Below are positions 1 to 6,598 of a stretch of 9,678 nucleotides of DNA, piece after piece (positions within the stretch are counted from its first letter, which is position 1; every line of letters begins with the position of its first letter). The notes under the pieces are model-generated. The model was not told where the DNA came from, did no database searches, and saw nothing but the letters and a program-made list of their open reading frames with translations. The translations under genes and the position numbers were made by a program. The stretch is from Anaerolineae bacterium (GTDB lineage Bacteria > Chloroflexota > Anaerolineae > Aggregatilineales > UBA3940). Where the stretch lies: positions 1 to 9,678 of the forward strand of contig JAFGNO010000080.1 in NCBI GenBank assembly GCA_016926985.1, given 5' to 3'.

Positions 1-4
1 ACCA

Positions 5-1978
5 GTGAACGTTCCACCCCAAACGCCGCCATCCGGCCCTGCAATCCCGGATTTTGAGTTTCCTCCTGAGCCTGTCCGCGCCGAACCGTCAGCGGAGGCG
101 CCAGCTCCTGTAATGAGTGAGCCATCTCCTTTCGGAACAGAATCACTTCTTCCAACGCCCCCCGCCCCGGACGGTGTGCCATTGGTATCGATGGAGGCGA
201 TCAATAAGGCTCGCAGCGAGGTTGACCCTATCCTGGCAAGGCTGGATGCAAGACAGCAGACAGGTGCGCTGGCGATCCAGTGGGCATCGCCGGAGGTACT
301 GCGCAGGAAGATCAAGGGGCGGATCGATCTGAGACCGACCCCGATGATGGCGATTATTGCAGGCGCACTCCTGATTGTCGTGGTCGCCATTGTGCTGACG
401 ACAATAATCACAAACCGCATCCGGGAGATCCAGATAGCTGCCCGGATCACGCCCAGCCCATCACCAACGGTCACTTTTACACCGGCGCCAACCGTCACGC
501 CTGTCCCATCACGCACACCAACGCCGTCAGGGCAGGAGTCCCCTGATGAGCCAATATTATCGATTGAAGAAGTCCCTCGTGGTAACCTGGCTTATGGTAT
601 GACAGCTACCCCGATCTATGTTGCCACGCCTCACCGCTCAAACCCCTCCATGGACCAGGCCATTGTGGCCTATCACGACGGCTGGTATGAAGAAGCGTTG
701 AACCTGATTGAGCTTGCCCGCCAGCGCGAGCCAGACCTGCTCGATGGCTATTTTTATGAGGCAATGTCGCTCTACCAGCTGGGGCGTTATGCCGATGCAC
801 GAGACGCAGTGGATGCCGGATTGGACGTAAATTCGGACTTTGCGCCGCTTCACCTGGTAGACGGGATACTCCTTGAGCAAGATGGAGACGCTAAAGAGGC
901 CCGTCAGGCATTTGAGCATGCTATTGACCTTGATCCCGATCTGGTTGACGCTTATCTGTATCTGGGTGATAACCACCTTGCGAGCGGGGAATACAGCGCT
1001 GCGCTGGCGGATGCTCAGCAGGCGCTGGCCAGCAGCCGATATGATATCAGGGCGCTGGCGCTGGCCAGCAGGGCCTACTATGGAATGGAGGATATGGTTA
1101 ACGCAGCGGCGTATGCCAATCTGGCCTATTATATTGACCCAACAGCAGAAGTTGCCGCGATTGCCCAGGCCAAGGCCAGGCTGGCGCTTGATTTTAACGA
1201 TCTGGCCCTGATCGGGTTGGAAACGTACCTGTTCGATATTTACCCGTCCAGCGCCCGGGGCTGGGCGCTGCTGGGGCAGGCCTACGGTCGCGCCGGGCGA
1301 GATATTGAAGCCCAGATGGCGTATGCGCGGGCCTTGCAGCTCTCAGAGGATGTTACTGAGGCTAAAATCGGGCGCGGGATATATTACTTTGAGCGCGGTG
1401 ACTATGCGCGGGCTTACGAGGATTTCGCCGAGGGGTTCACAGCGGTGCAGCCTACTGACGATCTCCTGTTAAGATACGCGATTTCAGCCTATGCAGTGGG
1501 AGAGTATGCTGAGGCCGTCGATGCGCTGGAGCAATACCGGGCAACTCATTCCGACGAGCTTCACCCGGCGCGCGAGACGCTCTATGCAATGGCGCTCATC
1601 GCTGATGGTCAGTATAACGAGGCGCTGGCGGTTGCTACGCTGGCGATCAATAACCTTGAACTTGGCCTGAACAATGAGCAGCGCGCCAGCATGCTGGAGG
1701 TGCGTGGCAGGGCGTTTTTCCTGATGGGCGACTACCCCAATGCCCAGTACGAGCTTGATCAGGCGCTTTCCCTTGTCGAGACCGGTTCTCGCCACTACTA
1801 TAAGGCGCTGGCGCTTGAGGCCCAGGGCTTCAACCGGCAGGCTGTCCGAGAGTTAGAATGGGTTGTGTTCTGGGATTCGGTTTACGGGTATGCCTTTAGC
1901 GAGGACGCCGCCGAACGACTGGCTGCGCTGCAAGCTGAGAGCGAACCAGTGGAAGCTACCCCGGAACCCGGCGGATGA
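5..1978 (+). CDS. Membrane-anchored TPR-repeat protein
   Basis: I do not recognise a named family. Residues 1-60 are rich in Pro, Glu and Ala. A basic stretch (about 100-110, RRKIKGR) precedes one strong transmembrane helix at about 113-137. A Thr/Pro spacer (about 149-180) follows, of the kind common in exported Chloroflexota proteins. From about 215 to 640 there are Ala/Tyr-rich helical pairs with TPR character, for example G-Y-x-x-A spacing and 'AIDLDPDLVDAYLYLGD' at 306-322. The positive-inside rule suggests a cytoplasmic N-terminus and an extracytoplasmic TPR array, which would serve as a protein-binding scaffold; no catalytic motif is seen. The apparent GTG start is four bases from the window edge and the frame is open upstream, so the true start may lie outside. 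recD2 follows after 18 bases, so the two may be co-transcribed. Confidence 0.85.
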   Translation: MNVPPQTPPSGPAIPDFEFPPEPVRAEPSAEAPAPVMSEPSPFGTESLLPTPPAPDGVPLVSMEAINKARSEVDPILARLDARQQTGALAIQWASPEVLRRKIKGRIDLRPTPMMAIIAGALLIVVVAIVLTTIITNRIREIQIAARITPSPSPTVTFTPAPTVTPVPSRTPTPSGQESPDEPILSIEEVPRGNLAYGMTATPIYVATPHRSNPSMDQAIVAYHDGWYEEALNLIELARQREPDLLDGYFYEAMSLYQLGRYADARDAVDAGLDVNSDFAPLHLVDGILLEQDGDAKEARQAFEHAIDLDPDLVDAYLYLGDNHLASGEYSAALADAQQALASSRYDIRALALASRAYYGMEDMVNAAAYANLAYYIDPTAEVAAIAQAKARLALDFNDLALIGLETYLFDIYPSSARGWALLGQAYGRAGRDIEAQMAYARALQLSEDVTEAKIGRGIYYFERGDYARAYEDFAEGFTAVQPTDDLLLRYAISAYAVGEYAEAVDALEQYRATHSDELHPARETLYAMALIADGQYNEALAVATLAINNLELGLNNEQRASMLEVRGRAFFLMGDYPNAQYELDQALSLVETGSRHYYKALALEAQGFNRQAVRELEWVVFWDSVYGYAFSEDAAERLAALQAESEPVEATPEPGG

Positions 1979-1996
1979 TACCTGCCATCTGACAGC

Positions 1997-4213
1997 ATGG
2001 AGCAAGTAACCCTCGAAGGCACCGTCGAGCGTGTCACCTATTACAATGAGGAAAACGGCTACAGCGTCGTCCGTATCAGGCCCACCTCCAATCTGAGCCT
2101 CTGGAGCGCGGTGGATGAGAATGGGCTGATCACCGTTGTGGGTTACCTTCCCGAACTTAATCCCGGCGAAAACCTTGAAATTGAAGGGACCTGGCAAACC
2201 CATACCAACTATGGGCGGCAGCTTCAGGCGATCAATGTCCGGCAGGTTGCCCCGGCAACGGTTGAAGGCATCCGCCGTTACCTGGGTTCTGGCCTGATCA
2301 AGGGGATTGGGCCTAAAACCGCCGAGCGGATTGTCGGGCATTTCGGGCTTGAGACACTGGATATCCTGGATCACGACACCGATCGACTTTATGAGGTTGA
2401 TGGGGTCGGCCCACACCGGGTTCGCCTGATCACCCGCGCCTGGGCAGAACAGCAGGAGATCAAGCGGGTAATGCTGTTTTTGCAGTCCCATAAAGTGTCA
2501 ACGAGCCTTGCTGTTAAGATTTACAAGAACTATGGCGATGCCGCCATTCAACTTGTTGAGGAAGACCCTTACCGGCTGGCAAGGGATATCTTTGGCATTG
2601 GCTTCAGAACCGCCGACCAGATTGCCCAGAACCTCGGCCTGACCCCTGATCATCCCCGGCGGCTGGAAGCCGGGCTGGTCTATACGCTCAACCAGGCCGC
2701 TGATGAAGGACACGTCTATCTGCCCAGGCAGAAGCTGATCGCTATGGCAGCCAGCCTGCTGGAAGTTGCAGAGGAAGATATCCTGCCGGCAGTGGAGCGC
2801 GCCGAATCCGCCGAACTGGTTATCCAGGACCACGCAATTGATATCTACGATGAGAACGACGCGCCTGATTCGGCTGTTTACCTGCCTGCTTTCTACTATT
2901 CTGAGATTGGTTCGGCACGCCGCCTGAGGATGTTCCTGGAAACCCCGGTCTCGCGGATTAACAATGAACCACAACCGGATTGGCTGATGCTCATTGGGCA
3001 GGCTGCCTCGCAGTCCAGCACACTGCTCACTGGGCAGCAGCGTGGCGCGGTGCATGGCGCGCTTACTCATAAGGTCAGTATTATTACCGGTGGGCCCGGC
3101 ACAGGAAAGACCACCACCCTGCAAATGCTTATTGCTGTTCTGAAAGCTGCTGGCAGGACTTTTGCGCTGGCCTCCCCCACCGGTCGAGCCGCCAAGCGTC
3201 TCAGTGAAGCTGCCGGGCATCCCGCTCGTACCATCCACCGGATGCTGGGATATTCGCCTGCGCGCGGATTTCTGCATAACGAGGATGACCCAATACCCGC
3301 GGATATGATCATTGTGGATGAGTGCTCGATGCTGGACCAATTCCTGGCTTATGCGCTCCTGCGGGCAGTTGACGCACGCTCCCACCTGGTCATGGTTGGG
3401 GATGTTGACCAGCTTCCCAGTGTGGGGGCTGGGGATGTGCTGCGCGATGTGATTGCTTCCGGGGAGGTTCCTGTCACGCGGCTGGATACCATATTCCGGC
3501 AGGCCGAGGACAGCCTGATCATCCAGAATGCCCACCGGATCAATCAGGGGTTGCAGCCGCTGTTCCCGGACTCGGCGCAGGATTTTTTCCTGTTCAGCAT
3601 TGCTGATGATCCCGAACGCGCAGCAGACCTGGTAGTGGATATTGTGCAGAACCGGGTACCCAACCGGTTTGGCTATCATCCCTTAGAGGATATTCAGGTC
3701 ATTGTCCCCATGTATAGAGGCGCAGTTGGCGTGTCGGCGCTCAATGAGCGCCTGCAGCAGGCGCTTAACCCCCCGGGGCGGCCTGCCGAGCAACGGCTTG
3801 GGGGACGTATCTTTCGCGTGGGAGACAAGGTGCTCCAGATGCGCAACAACTATGACAAAGAGGTGTTCAACGGCGATGTGGGACACATCCGGTCATTCGA
3901 TATGGCCCAGCAGGAAATGAACATTGTGTTCGATGACCGGCTGGTAACCTATGACTGGCTGGAGGCTCATGAACTGACTCATGCCTATGCAATCAGTGTC
4001 CATCGATCGCAGGGCAGTGAGTACCCGGTGATTGTGATGCCGATTGTCACCCAGCACTACATGCTCTTGCAGCGCAACCTGCTTTATACGGCTGTGACCC
4101 GCGCAAAGGAGCTGGTGATCCTGGTTGGTTCAAAGCGGGCGATTGCTATTGCGGTCAAGAACAATGAAGTCTCTAAACGCTATACGGCGCTCGAGCGCCG
4201 ATTGCTGGCCTGA
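1997..4213 (+). CDS. recD2: RecD2-family ATP-dependent 5'-3' DNA helicase
   Basis: Superfamily 1B helicase of the RecD2/YrrC type, 738 residues, a usual length for the family. An N-terminal OB-like domain (about 1-85) is followed by helix-hairpin-helix segments (GLIKGIGPKTAERI near 99-112, VDGVGPHRV near 134-142, IFGIGFRTADQI near 198-209), which distinguish RecD2 from the RecD subunit of RecBCD. The helicase motifs are complete: Walker A GGPGTGKT (365-372), motif Ia ASPTGRAAKRL (392-402), Walker B IIVDECSMLD (438-447), motif III GDVDQLPSVGAGD (468-480), motif IV arginine in DTIFRQ (497-502), motif V AISVHRSQGSEYP (665-677) and motif VI YTAVTRAKEL (697-706). The known family role is unwinding during DNA repair and replication-fork maintenance. 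No recB or recC is nearby. The ATG start is supported by the family-like N-terminus, but no clear Shine-Dalgarno sequence precedes it. Confidence 0.95.
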   Translation: MEQVTLEGTVERVTYYNEENGYSVVRIRPTSNLSLWSAVDENGLITVVGYLPELNPGENLEIEGTWQTHTNYGRQLQAINVRQVAPATVEGIRRYLGSGLIKGIGPKTAERIVGHFGLETLDILDHDTDRLYEVDGVGPHRVRLITRAWAEQQEIKRVMLFLQSHKVSTSLAVKIYKNYGDAAIQLVEEDPYRLARDIFGIGFRTADQIAQNLGLTPDHPRRLEAGLVYTLNQAADEGHVYLPRQKLIAMAASLLEVAEEDILPAVERAESAELVIQDHAIDIYDENDAPDSAVYLPAFYYSEIGSARRLRMFLETPVSRINNEPQPDWLMLIGQAASQSSTLLTGQQRGAVHGALTHKVSIITGGPGTGKTTTLQMLIAVLKAAGRTFALASPTGRAAKRLSEAAGHPARTIHRMLGYSPARGFLHNEDDPIPADMIIVDECSMLDQFLAYALLRAVDARSHLVMVGDVDQLPSVGAGDVLRDVIASGEVPVTRLDTIFRQAEDSLIIQNAHRINQGLQPLFPDSAQDFFLFSIADDPERAADLVVDIVQNRVPNRFGYHPLEDIQVIVPMYRGAVGVSALNERLQQALNPPGRPAEQRLGGRIFRVGDKVLQMRNNYDKEVFNGDVGHIRSFDMAQQEMNIVFDDRLVTYDWLEAHELTHAYAISVHRSQGSEYPVIVMPIVTQHYMLLQRNLLYTAVTRAKELVILVGSKRAIAIAVKNNEVSKRYTALERRLLA
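4185..4200. repeat. 16-base perfect palindrome at the recD2 3' end, possible surE terminator stem
   Basis: CGGCGCTC followed by its exact reverse complement GAGCGCCG, inside the last codons of recD2. In RNA it can form a 6-bp GC stem with a TCGA loop. Read on the minus strand it begins about 13 bases past the surE stop and is followed by TATAGCGTTT, a poor U-tract. It may help end surE transcripts, since no intergenic space exists. It may equally be a by-product of codons for Ala-Leu-Glu-Arg-Arg. Confidence 0.35.
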
Positions 4214-5032
4214 CTATCCCGGGTCAGCGTTCTCAGGTTTCTTCAGCAGTTCTGCCAGCACAGCGAAGCCCGCCCGCGAAGTCATGTCCAGGCTCAATGG
4301 GGTGACTGAAATCACCCCTTCCAGAATGGCTGCGACATCCGACCCGCTGTCCAGGTTCTGCGGCTCAATCATCTCGTAACCGATCTGCCCTGCCTCGTCT
4401 AGGCGGGTGCGCGGAGATGGAAGCGGTCGGTAGTAGGGGCCGCGTTCCAACCGGGTTAGCCGCCATTCTGTATCAGGCGTTGCCTCAGCCGGGATGTCGA
4501 TCTTCAAGACATCTACTGCAATATGTGGTGCCACAGCCAGCCAGCGTGAGGCAAACTGACGGGTAATAAGAACTGAGTGGGAAAAATCCACCGAGTGGTC
4601 GTTACTCAGATGATAGGCCTGGTCAACCTGTAACGAAACCGCCAGGGCTGGTATTCCGTGAGCAGCGCCCTCCAGTGCTGCTCCAACCGTCCCGCTGATG
4701 GTGATGCTCGTGCTGACGTTCTCCCCATAGTTGATCCCGGAGACAAGTAAAGAAGGCTTTCTATCAGCAATCTCCAGCAATGCATGGAGAACAGCCTGGG
4801 CAGGGGACGCATTGGCGCCATAGGCCCTATGCATGCCTGAGTTCAACCTGATTGCTGTCTCGGAAATTCGCCCGTCAAAGGAAGTGGGCATGCTGCGGCC
4901 CATGCCCGACTGCTGGGTATTGGGAGCGACAATCAGCAGGTCCCCAAGTGGTTCCGAAGCGTTGGCAGCCGCAACCAGCCCCGGGGAATCAATGCCATCG
5001 TCGTTGGTGATCAGGATGAGCGGACGCGCCAT
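4214..5032 (-). CDS. surE: 5'/3'-nucleotidase SurE
   Basis: SurE is a metal-dependent phosphatase that removes phosphate from nucleoside 5'- and 3'-monophosphates and, in some species, short polyphosphate; it is cytoplasmic and linked to stationary-phase survival. The protein is 272 residues, close to the usual 250-270. The N-terminus ILITNDDGIDSPGL (6-19) carries the Asp-Asp metal ligands D11 and D12. VAPNTQQSGMG follows with the ligand Ser42, and SGINYGENV carries Asn101. The conserved ISGTVGAALEGAAHGIPALAVS block follows. The ATG is set by the family N-terminus; AAGGG lies nine bases upstream. It lies downstream of the anti-sigma gene on the same strand, separated by a hairpin and a candidate promoter, so it is probably at least partly independent. 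Its stop codon directly abuts that of recD2. Confidence 0.96.
   Translation of the reverse strand: MARPLILITNDDGIDSPGLVAAANASEPLGDLLIVAPNTQQSGMGRSMPTSFDGRISETAIRLNSGMHRAYGANASPAQAVLHALLEIADRKPSLLVSGINYGENVSTSITISGTVGAALEGAAHGIPALAVSLQVDQAYHLSNDHSVDFSHSVLITRQFASRWLAVAPHIAVDVLKIDIPAEATPDTEWRLTRLERGPYYRPLPSPRTRLDEAGQIGYEMIEPQNLDSGSDVAAILEGVISVTPLSLDMTSRAGFAVLAELLKKPENADPG
4299..4318 (+). terminator. Possible recD2 terminator hairpin inside surE
   Basis: GGGGTGA and TCACCCC form a perfect 7-bp stem around a six-base loop (CTGAAA), about 85 bases past the recD2 stop on the plus strand. It lies within the surE coding sequence and is followed only by TTCC, so it is not a canonical intrinsic terminator. 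It is the best hairpin I found downstream of recD2. Confidence 0.25.
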
Positions 5033-5060
5033 AAAAATCAGCCCTTCTTTTCAGAAGGGC
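5033..5060 (-). terminator. Hairpin with T-run between anti-sigma gene and surE; overlaps the surE ribosome binding site
   Basis: Read on the minus strand, GCCCTTCT and AGAAGGGC form a perfect 8-bp stem with a four-base loop (5041-5060), followed by TGATTTTT and then the surE ATG. It has the form of a short intrinsic terminator for the sigma/anti-sigma transcript, starting 32 bases past the anti-sigma stop. The 3' arm includes AAGGG (5042-5046), the only apparent Shine-Dalgarno sequence for surE. If the hairpin forms in read-through RNA it would therefore also block surE translation. Confidence 0.65.
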
Positions 5061-5062
5061 CA

Positions 5063-5092
5063 ATTATACGTCAGTGAATGGATTTCCGGTAA
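5063..5092 (-). promoter_or_regulatory. Candidate surE promoter
   Basis: On the minus strand an exact TATAAT lies at 5068-5063. TTACCG (5092-5087) sits 18 bases upstream, a weak 3-of-6 match to the -35 consensus. Initiation about seven bases past the -10 would fall near 5056, inside the 5' arm of the following hairpin. The transcript would then lack part of the stem and keep the surE Shine-Dalgarno sequence free. The call rests mainly on the -10 match and its position. Confidence 0.45.
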
Positions 5093-5668
5093 CTATGCTG
5101 TCTGGCTTGATACAGCAGCGTTTCGAGTGGCCTTAATGCCCTCCAGCAGTCCGATCCAGGTGGAGGCCAGCACCAGGGCTGTCAGGATAACAGCCAACGA
5201 TGCTGGCTCGTTGAGCAGGTAGGAAAACCAGGTATTAGCCAGCTCAACAACCCATGACACACCAATCTGGATCGCGATATAGCCTCGCGTGGCAGCGTCG
5301 ATTATTTCGCCGATCACAGGCCACTCAGCAAGCAGATCGGGCAGCCCAAGCGAGAGGAACAGCGCGGGCAGAGCCCACAGGCTGGCTGCAATGACCGAAG
5401 CGGCAACCAACACACCAACAATCCAGGGATACCAGCGGCGACCAGATTCGTAGGATTCAACCCTTGCCAGCACATTTGCTGAGAAATTGGCTGGTGGAGC
5501 CACTTCTGCAGATGCAGTAAACATGGTATTGATGATGGTCATGTCATCCCACAACTGGGCACAGGTAGAACAGGATTGGAGATGCTGGTTAAGCTCCTTT
5601 TCTTCTTCCTGAGTGAGCAACGCATCAAGGGCAAGGCTCATCATGACTTCGTAGGAGTTATGCGCCAT
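5093..5668 (-). CDS. Putative zinc-type membrane anti-sigma factor
   Basis: This 191-residue protein is encoded directly downstream of an ECF sigma factor. Its N-terminal cytoplasmic part carries a zinc-finger anti-sigma signature, H29-x3-C33-x2-C36 (HLQSCSTC), in a helical domain that in this family binds and holds the sigma factor. A hydrophobic helix follows at about 82-108. A second hydrophobic region lies at about 130-152 and a third at about 156-177, so two or three membrane passes are likely; many ZAS anti-sigmas have only one. The C-terminal part resembles nothing I recognise and could be the sensing part. The ATG at 5668 is preferred over one seven codons upstream, because AAGGAG lies seven bases before it and would fall inside the longer reading. 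It presumably inhibits the adjacent sigma factor until an envelope or redox signal releases it. Confidence 0.85.
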   Translation of the reverse strand: MAHNSYEVMMSLALDALLTQEEEKELNQHLQSCSTCAQLWDDMTIINTMFTASAEVAPPANFSANVLARVESYESGRRWYPWIVGVLVAASVIAASLWALPALFLSLGLPDLLAEWPVIGEIIDAATRGYIAIQIGVSWVVELANTWFSYLLNEPASLAVILTALVLASTWIGLLEGIKATRNAAVSSQTA

Positions 5669-5675
5669 AATGGTT

Positions 5676-5681
5676 CTCCTT
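5676..5681 (-). promoter_or_regulatory. Ribosome binding site deciding the anti-sigma start
   Basis: AAGGAG on the minus strand, seven bases upstream of the ATG at 5668. It overlaps the codons of the longer reading that starts at 5689 (MRRRRTI), which is explained by the purine-rich Shine-Dalgarno region rather than by a real N-terminus. Confidence 0.8.
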
Positions 5682-5701
5682 CTTCTCATTGTTTGTTTTC
5701 A

Positions 5702-6283
5702 TTACGCGCTCTCCATTGCAACACTGAGCGCCAGCGTGCTGCCAGTCTGCAACTGCTCGGCCAGCATACGCCGGGCTCTGAAAAGGCGAGATTTGATGGC
5801 GCTTTCAGTTGTTTCCATGATGTCCGCAATTTCAACATAGGACATATCATACCAATACCGCAGGACGACAGCCATTCGATAGTCTGGCTCCAGATCGGAA
5901 AGCAGTGCCTGAATGGCCGCGTTGCGTTCCTCTGCAATCGTGCTGGCCTCTGGCTGTGGGGCGCTGCTGGTAAGAGCGGGATGAGGAGGAAGCGGTTCAT
6001 CAATTGAGAGCCAGGTCAGCCGTCGCTTTCGAATCCGGTCAATACAGTGATTTGAGGTGATGGAGAGCAGCCAAGTTTTGAATGGGCGCGACGTATCATA
6101 TCGTTTGATATGCTGGTAGGCTCGCAGAAAGGCCTCCTGTGCAGCATCTTCAGCCTCACCAGGGTTTCCCAGCATCCGGTAAGCCAGGTTATAAGCTGCC
6201 TGCTGGTACCGTTCAACCAGTTCTGCAAAGGCCTGCTGGTCGCCATTGATTACCTGAACAACCAGCTCTTGATCAGTTAACAC
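5702..6283 (-). CDS. ECF-family RNA polymerase sigma factor (sigma-70 group 4)
   Basis: The protein is 193 residues, a typical ECF length. The sigma-2 domain spans about 10-88: FAELVERYQQAAYNLAYRML, then the DAAQEAFLRAY core-binding helix, then FKTWLLSITSNHCIDRIRKRR, which recognises the -10 element. A variable Pro-rich linker (about 95-118) leads to the sigma-4 domain (about 122-178), with the helix-turn-helix MSYVEIADIMETTESAIKSRLFRARRML that recognises the -35 element. It directs RNA polymerase to a small stress or envelope regulon. The start is GTG: a stop lies just upstream in frame and the family N-terminus begins here. The Shine-Dalgarno sequence is weak (GGACGG). The anti-sigma gene follows after 33 bases. 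A candidate ECF promoter lies about 55 bases upstream. The exact ECF subgroup cannot be assigned by eye. Confidence 0.95.
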   Translation of the reverse strand: MLTDQELVVQVINGDQQAFAELVERYQQAAYNLAYRMLGNPGEAEDAAQEAFLRAYQHIKRYDTSRPFKTWLLSITSNHCIDRIRKRRLTWLSIDEPLPPHPALTSSAPQPEASTIAEERNAAIQALLSDLEPDYRMAVVLRYWYDMSYVEIADIMETTESAIKSRLFRARRMLAEQLQTGSTLALSVAMESA

Positions 6284-6338
6284 ACATCACCGTCCAATTA
6301 CAGGCAAGGGTCATACCGGGTAAATTTCTACCAATGTC

Positions 6339-6363
6339 TACGCATGTCTGTTCACAAAGTTGC
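6339..6363 (-). promoter_or_regulatory. Candidate ECF-type promoter of the sigma/anti-sigma operon
   Basis: On the minus strand, GCAAC (6363-6359) is followed after exactly 16 bases by CGTA (6342-6339). This matches the known AAC-N16-CGT layout of many ECF-dependent promoters. The predicted start near 6332 gives a leader of about 50 bases to the GTG at 6283. An ATGTCT direct repeat with a 10-base period (6334-6339 and 6344-6349, plus strand) overlaps the -10 element. Autoregulation by the encoded sigma factor is the natural inference. Confidence 0.55.
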
Positions 6364-6399
6364 AGCAATGCCTTATACCGCTTTCTTTACATGGGCCTT

Positions 6400-6411
6400 A
6401 TGCTATAGCAT
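6400..6411. repeat. 12-base perfect palindrome ATGCTATAGCAT
   Basis: A perfect dyad about 37 bases upstream of the candidate ECF -35 element of the sigma gene. A position upstream of a promoter fits a dimeric regulator site, but no regulator is identified and a palindrome of this length can occur by chance. Confidence 0.3.
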
Positions 6412-6452
6412 TTCAGAGAATGTCATGAACATCCCGGTTTGTGATAAGGCAC

Positions 6453-6466
6453 GGGGCTTAAGCCCC
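6453..6466. repeat. 14-base perfect palindrome GGGGCTTAAGCCCC
   Basis: GGGGC and GCCCC flank a TTAA centre, giving a 5-bp GC stem in RNA from either strand. It lies just downstream of the extended -10 motif on the minus strand, so it would be in the leader of that transcript. It has no T-run on the minus side, so I do not call it a terminator. Confidence 0.35.
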
Positions 6467-6477
6467 TTGTTCAGCGG

Positions 6478-6486
6478 ATTATATCA
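6478..6486 (-). promoter_or_regulatory. Candidate extended -10 promoter
   Basis: TGATATAAT on the minus strand is a perfect TGnTATAAT extended -10 motif; no convincing -35 is present. It would start a transcript near 6471 running toward the sigma gene with a leader of about 190 bases, or carry on through the gap after the ABC genes. It could provide basal sigma-A transcription. Confidence 0.35.
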
Positions 6487-6598
6487 AGAACTATAGTTTA
6501 TCTAGGCTGGGAAAGCCAGGCCTTTGATTTGTAAGAAATCAGCTTACCCAGCAAACGATTGATGAAAATGCAGAGCGTATGAGCAGTCAATTTGGGCC

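Larger units (their letters stand above)
6284..6598. other. 315-base intergenic region between the ABC ATPase operon and the sigma gene
   Basis: No convincing gene is seen on either strand. It is AT-richer than the flanking genes. It contains the candidate ECF promoter (6339-6363), an extended -10 motif (6478-6486), two perfect palindromes (6400-6411 and 6453-6466), and several copies of GCCTTAT: plus strand 6370-6376 and 6395-6401, inverted 6444-6450, and one at 6596-6602 overlapping the ABC stop codon. No clear intrinsic terminator for the upstream ABC operon was found; the hairpins lack T-runs. Confidence 0.6.

Noticed and set aside
1022..1071. A 14-base direct repeat (1022-1035 and 1058-1071), 36 bases apart
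   Set aside because: It is in frame and encodes Ala/Leu-rich TPR helix sequence with the same codon choice, so it is explained by the protein repeat rather than a DNA element.
1853..2491. A 212-codon minus-strand open frame spanning the TPR/recD2 junction
   Set aside because: It overlaps two well-supported plus-strand genes and its translation is low-complexity, with no family resemblance.
2498..3679. A 393-codon open frame on the minus strand inside recD2
   Set aside because: It lies antisense to a helicase with every motif intact, and its translation has no recognisable domain; GC-rich codon bias leaves such mirrored frames open.
1997..4213. The RecD subunit of a RecBCD nuclease
   Set aside because: The helix-hairpin-helix N-terminal region and the lack of recB or recC nearby indicate the stand-alone RecD2 type.
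5669..5689. Upstream ATG giving the anti-sigma factor an MRRRRTI extension
   Set aside because: Those codons are the purine-rich ribosome binding site of the ATG at 5668.
6505..6517. Small hairpin GGCT/AGCC as a terminator of the ABC operon
   Set aside because: It has only a 4-bp stem, and no T-run follows on the minus strand.
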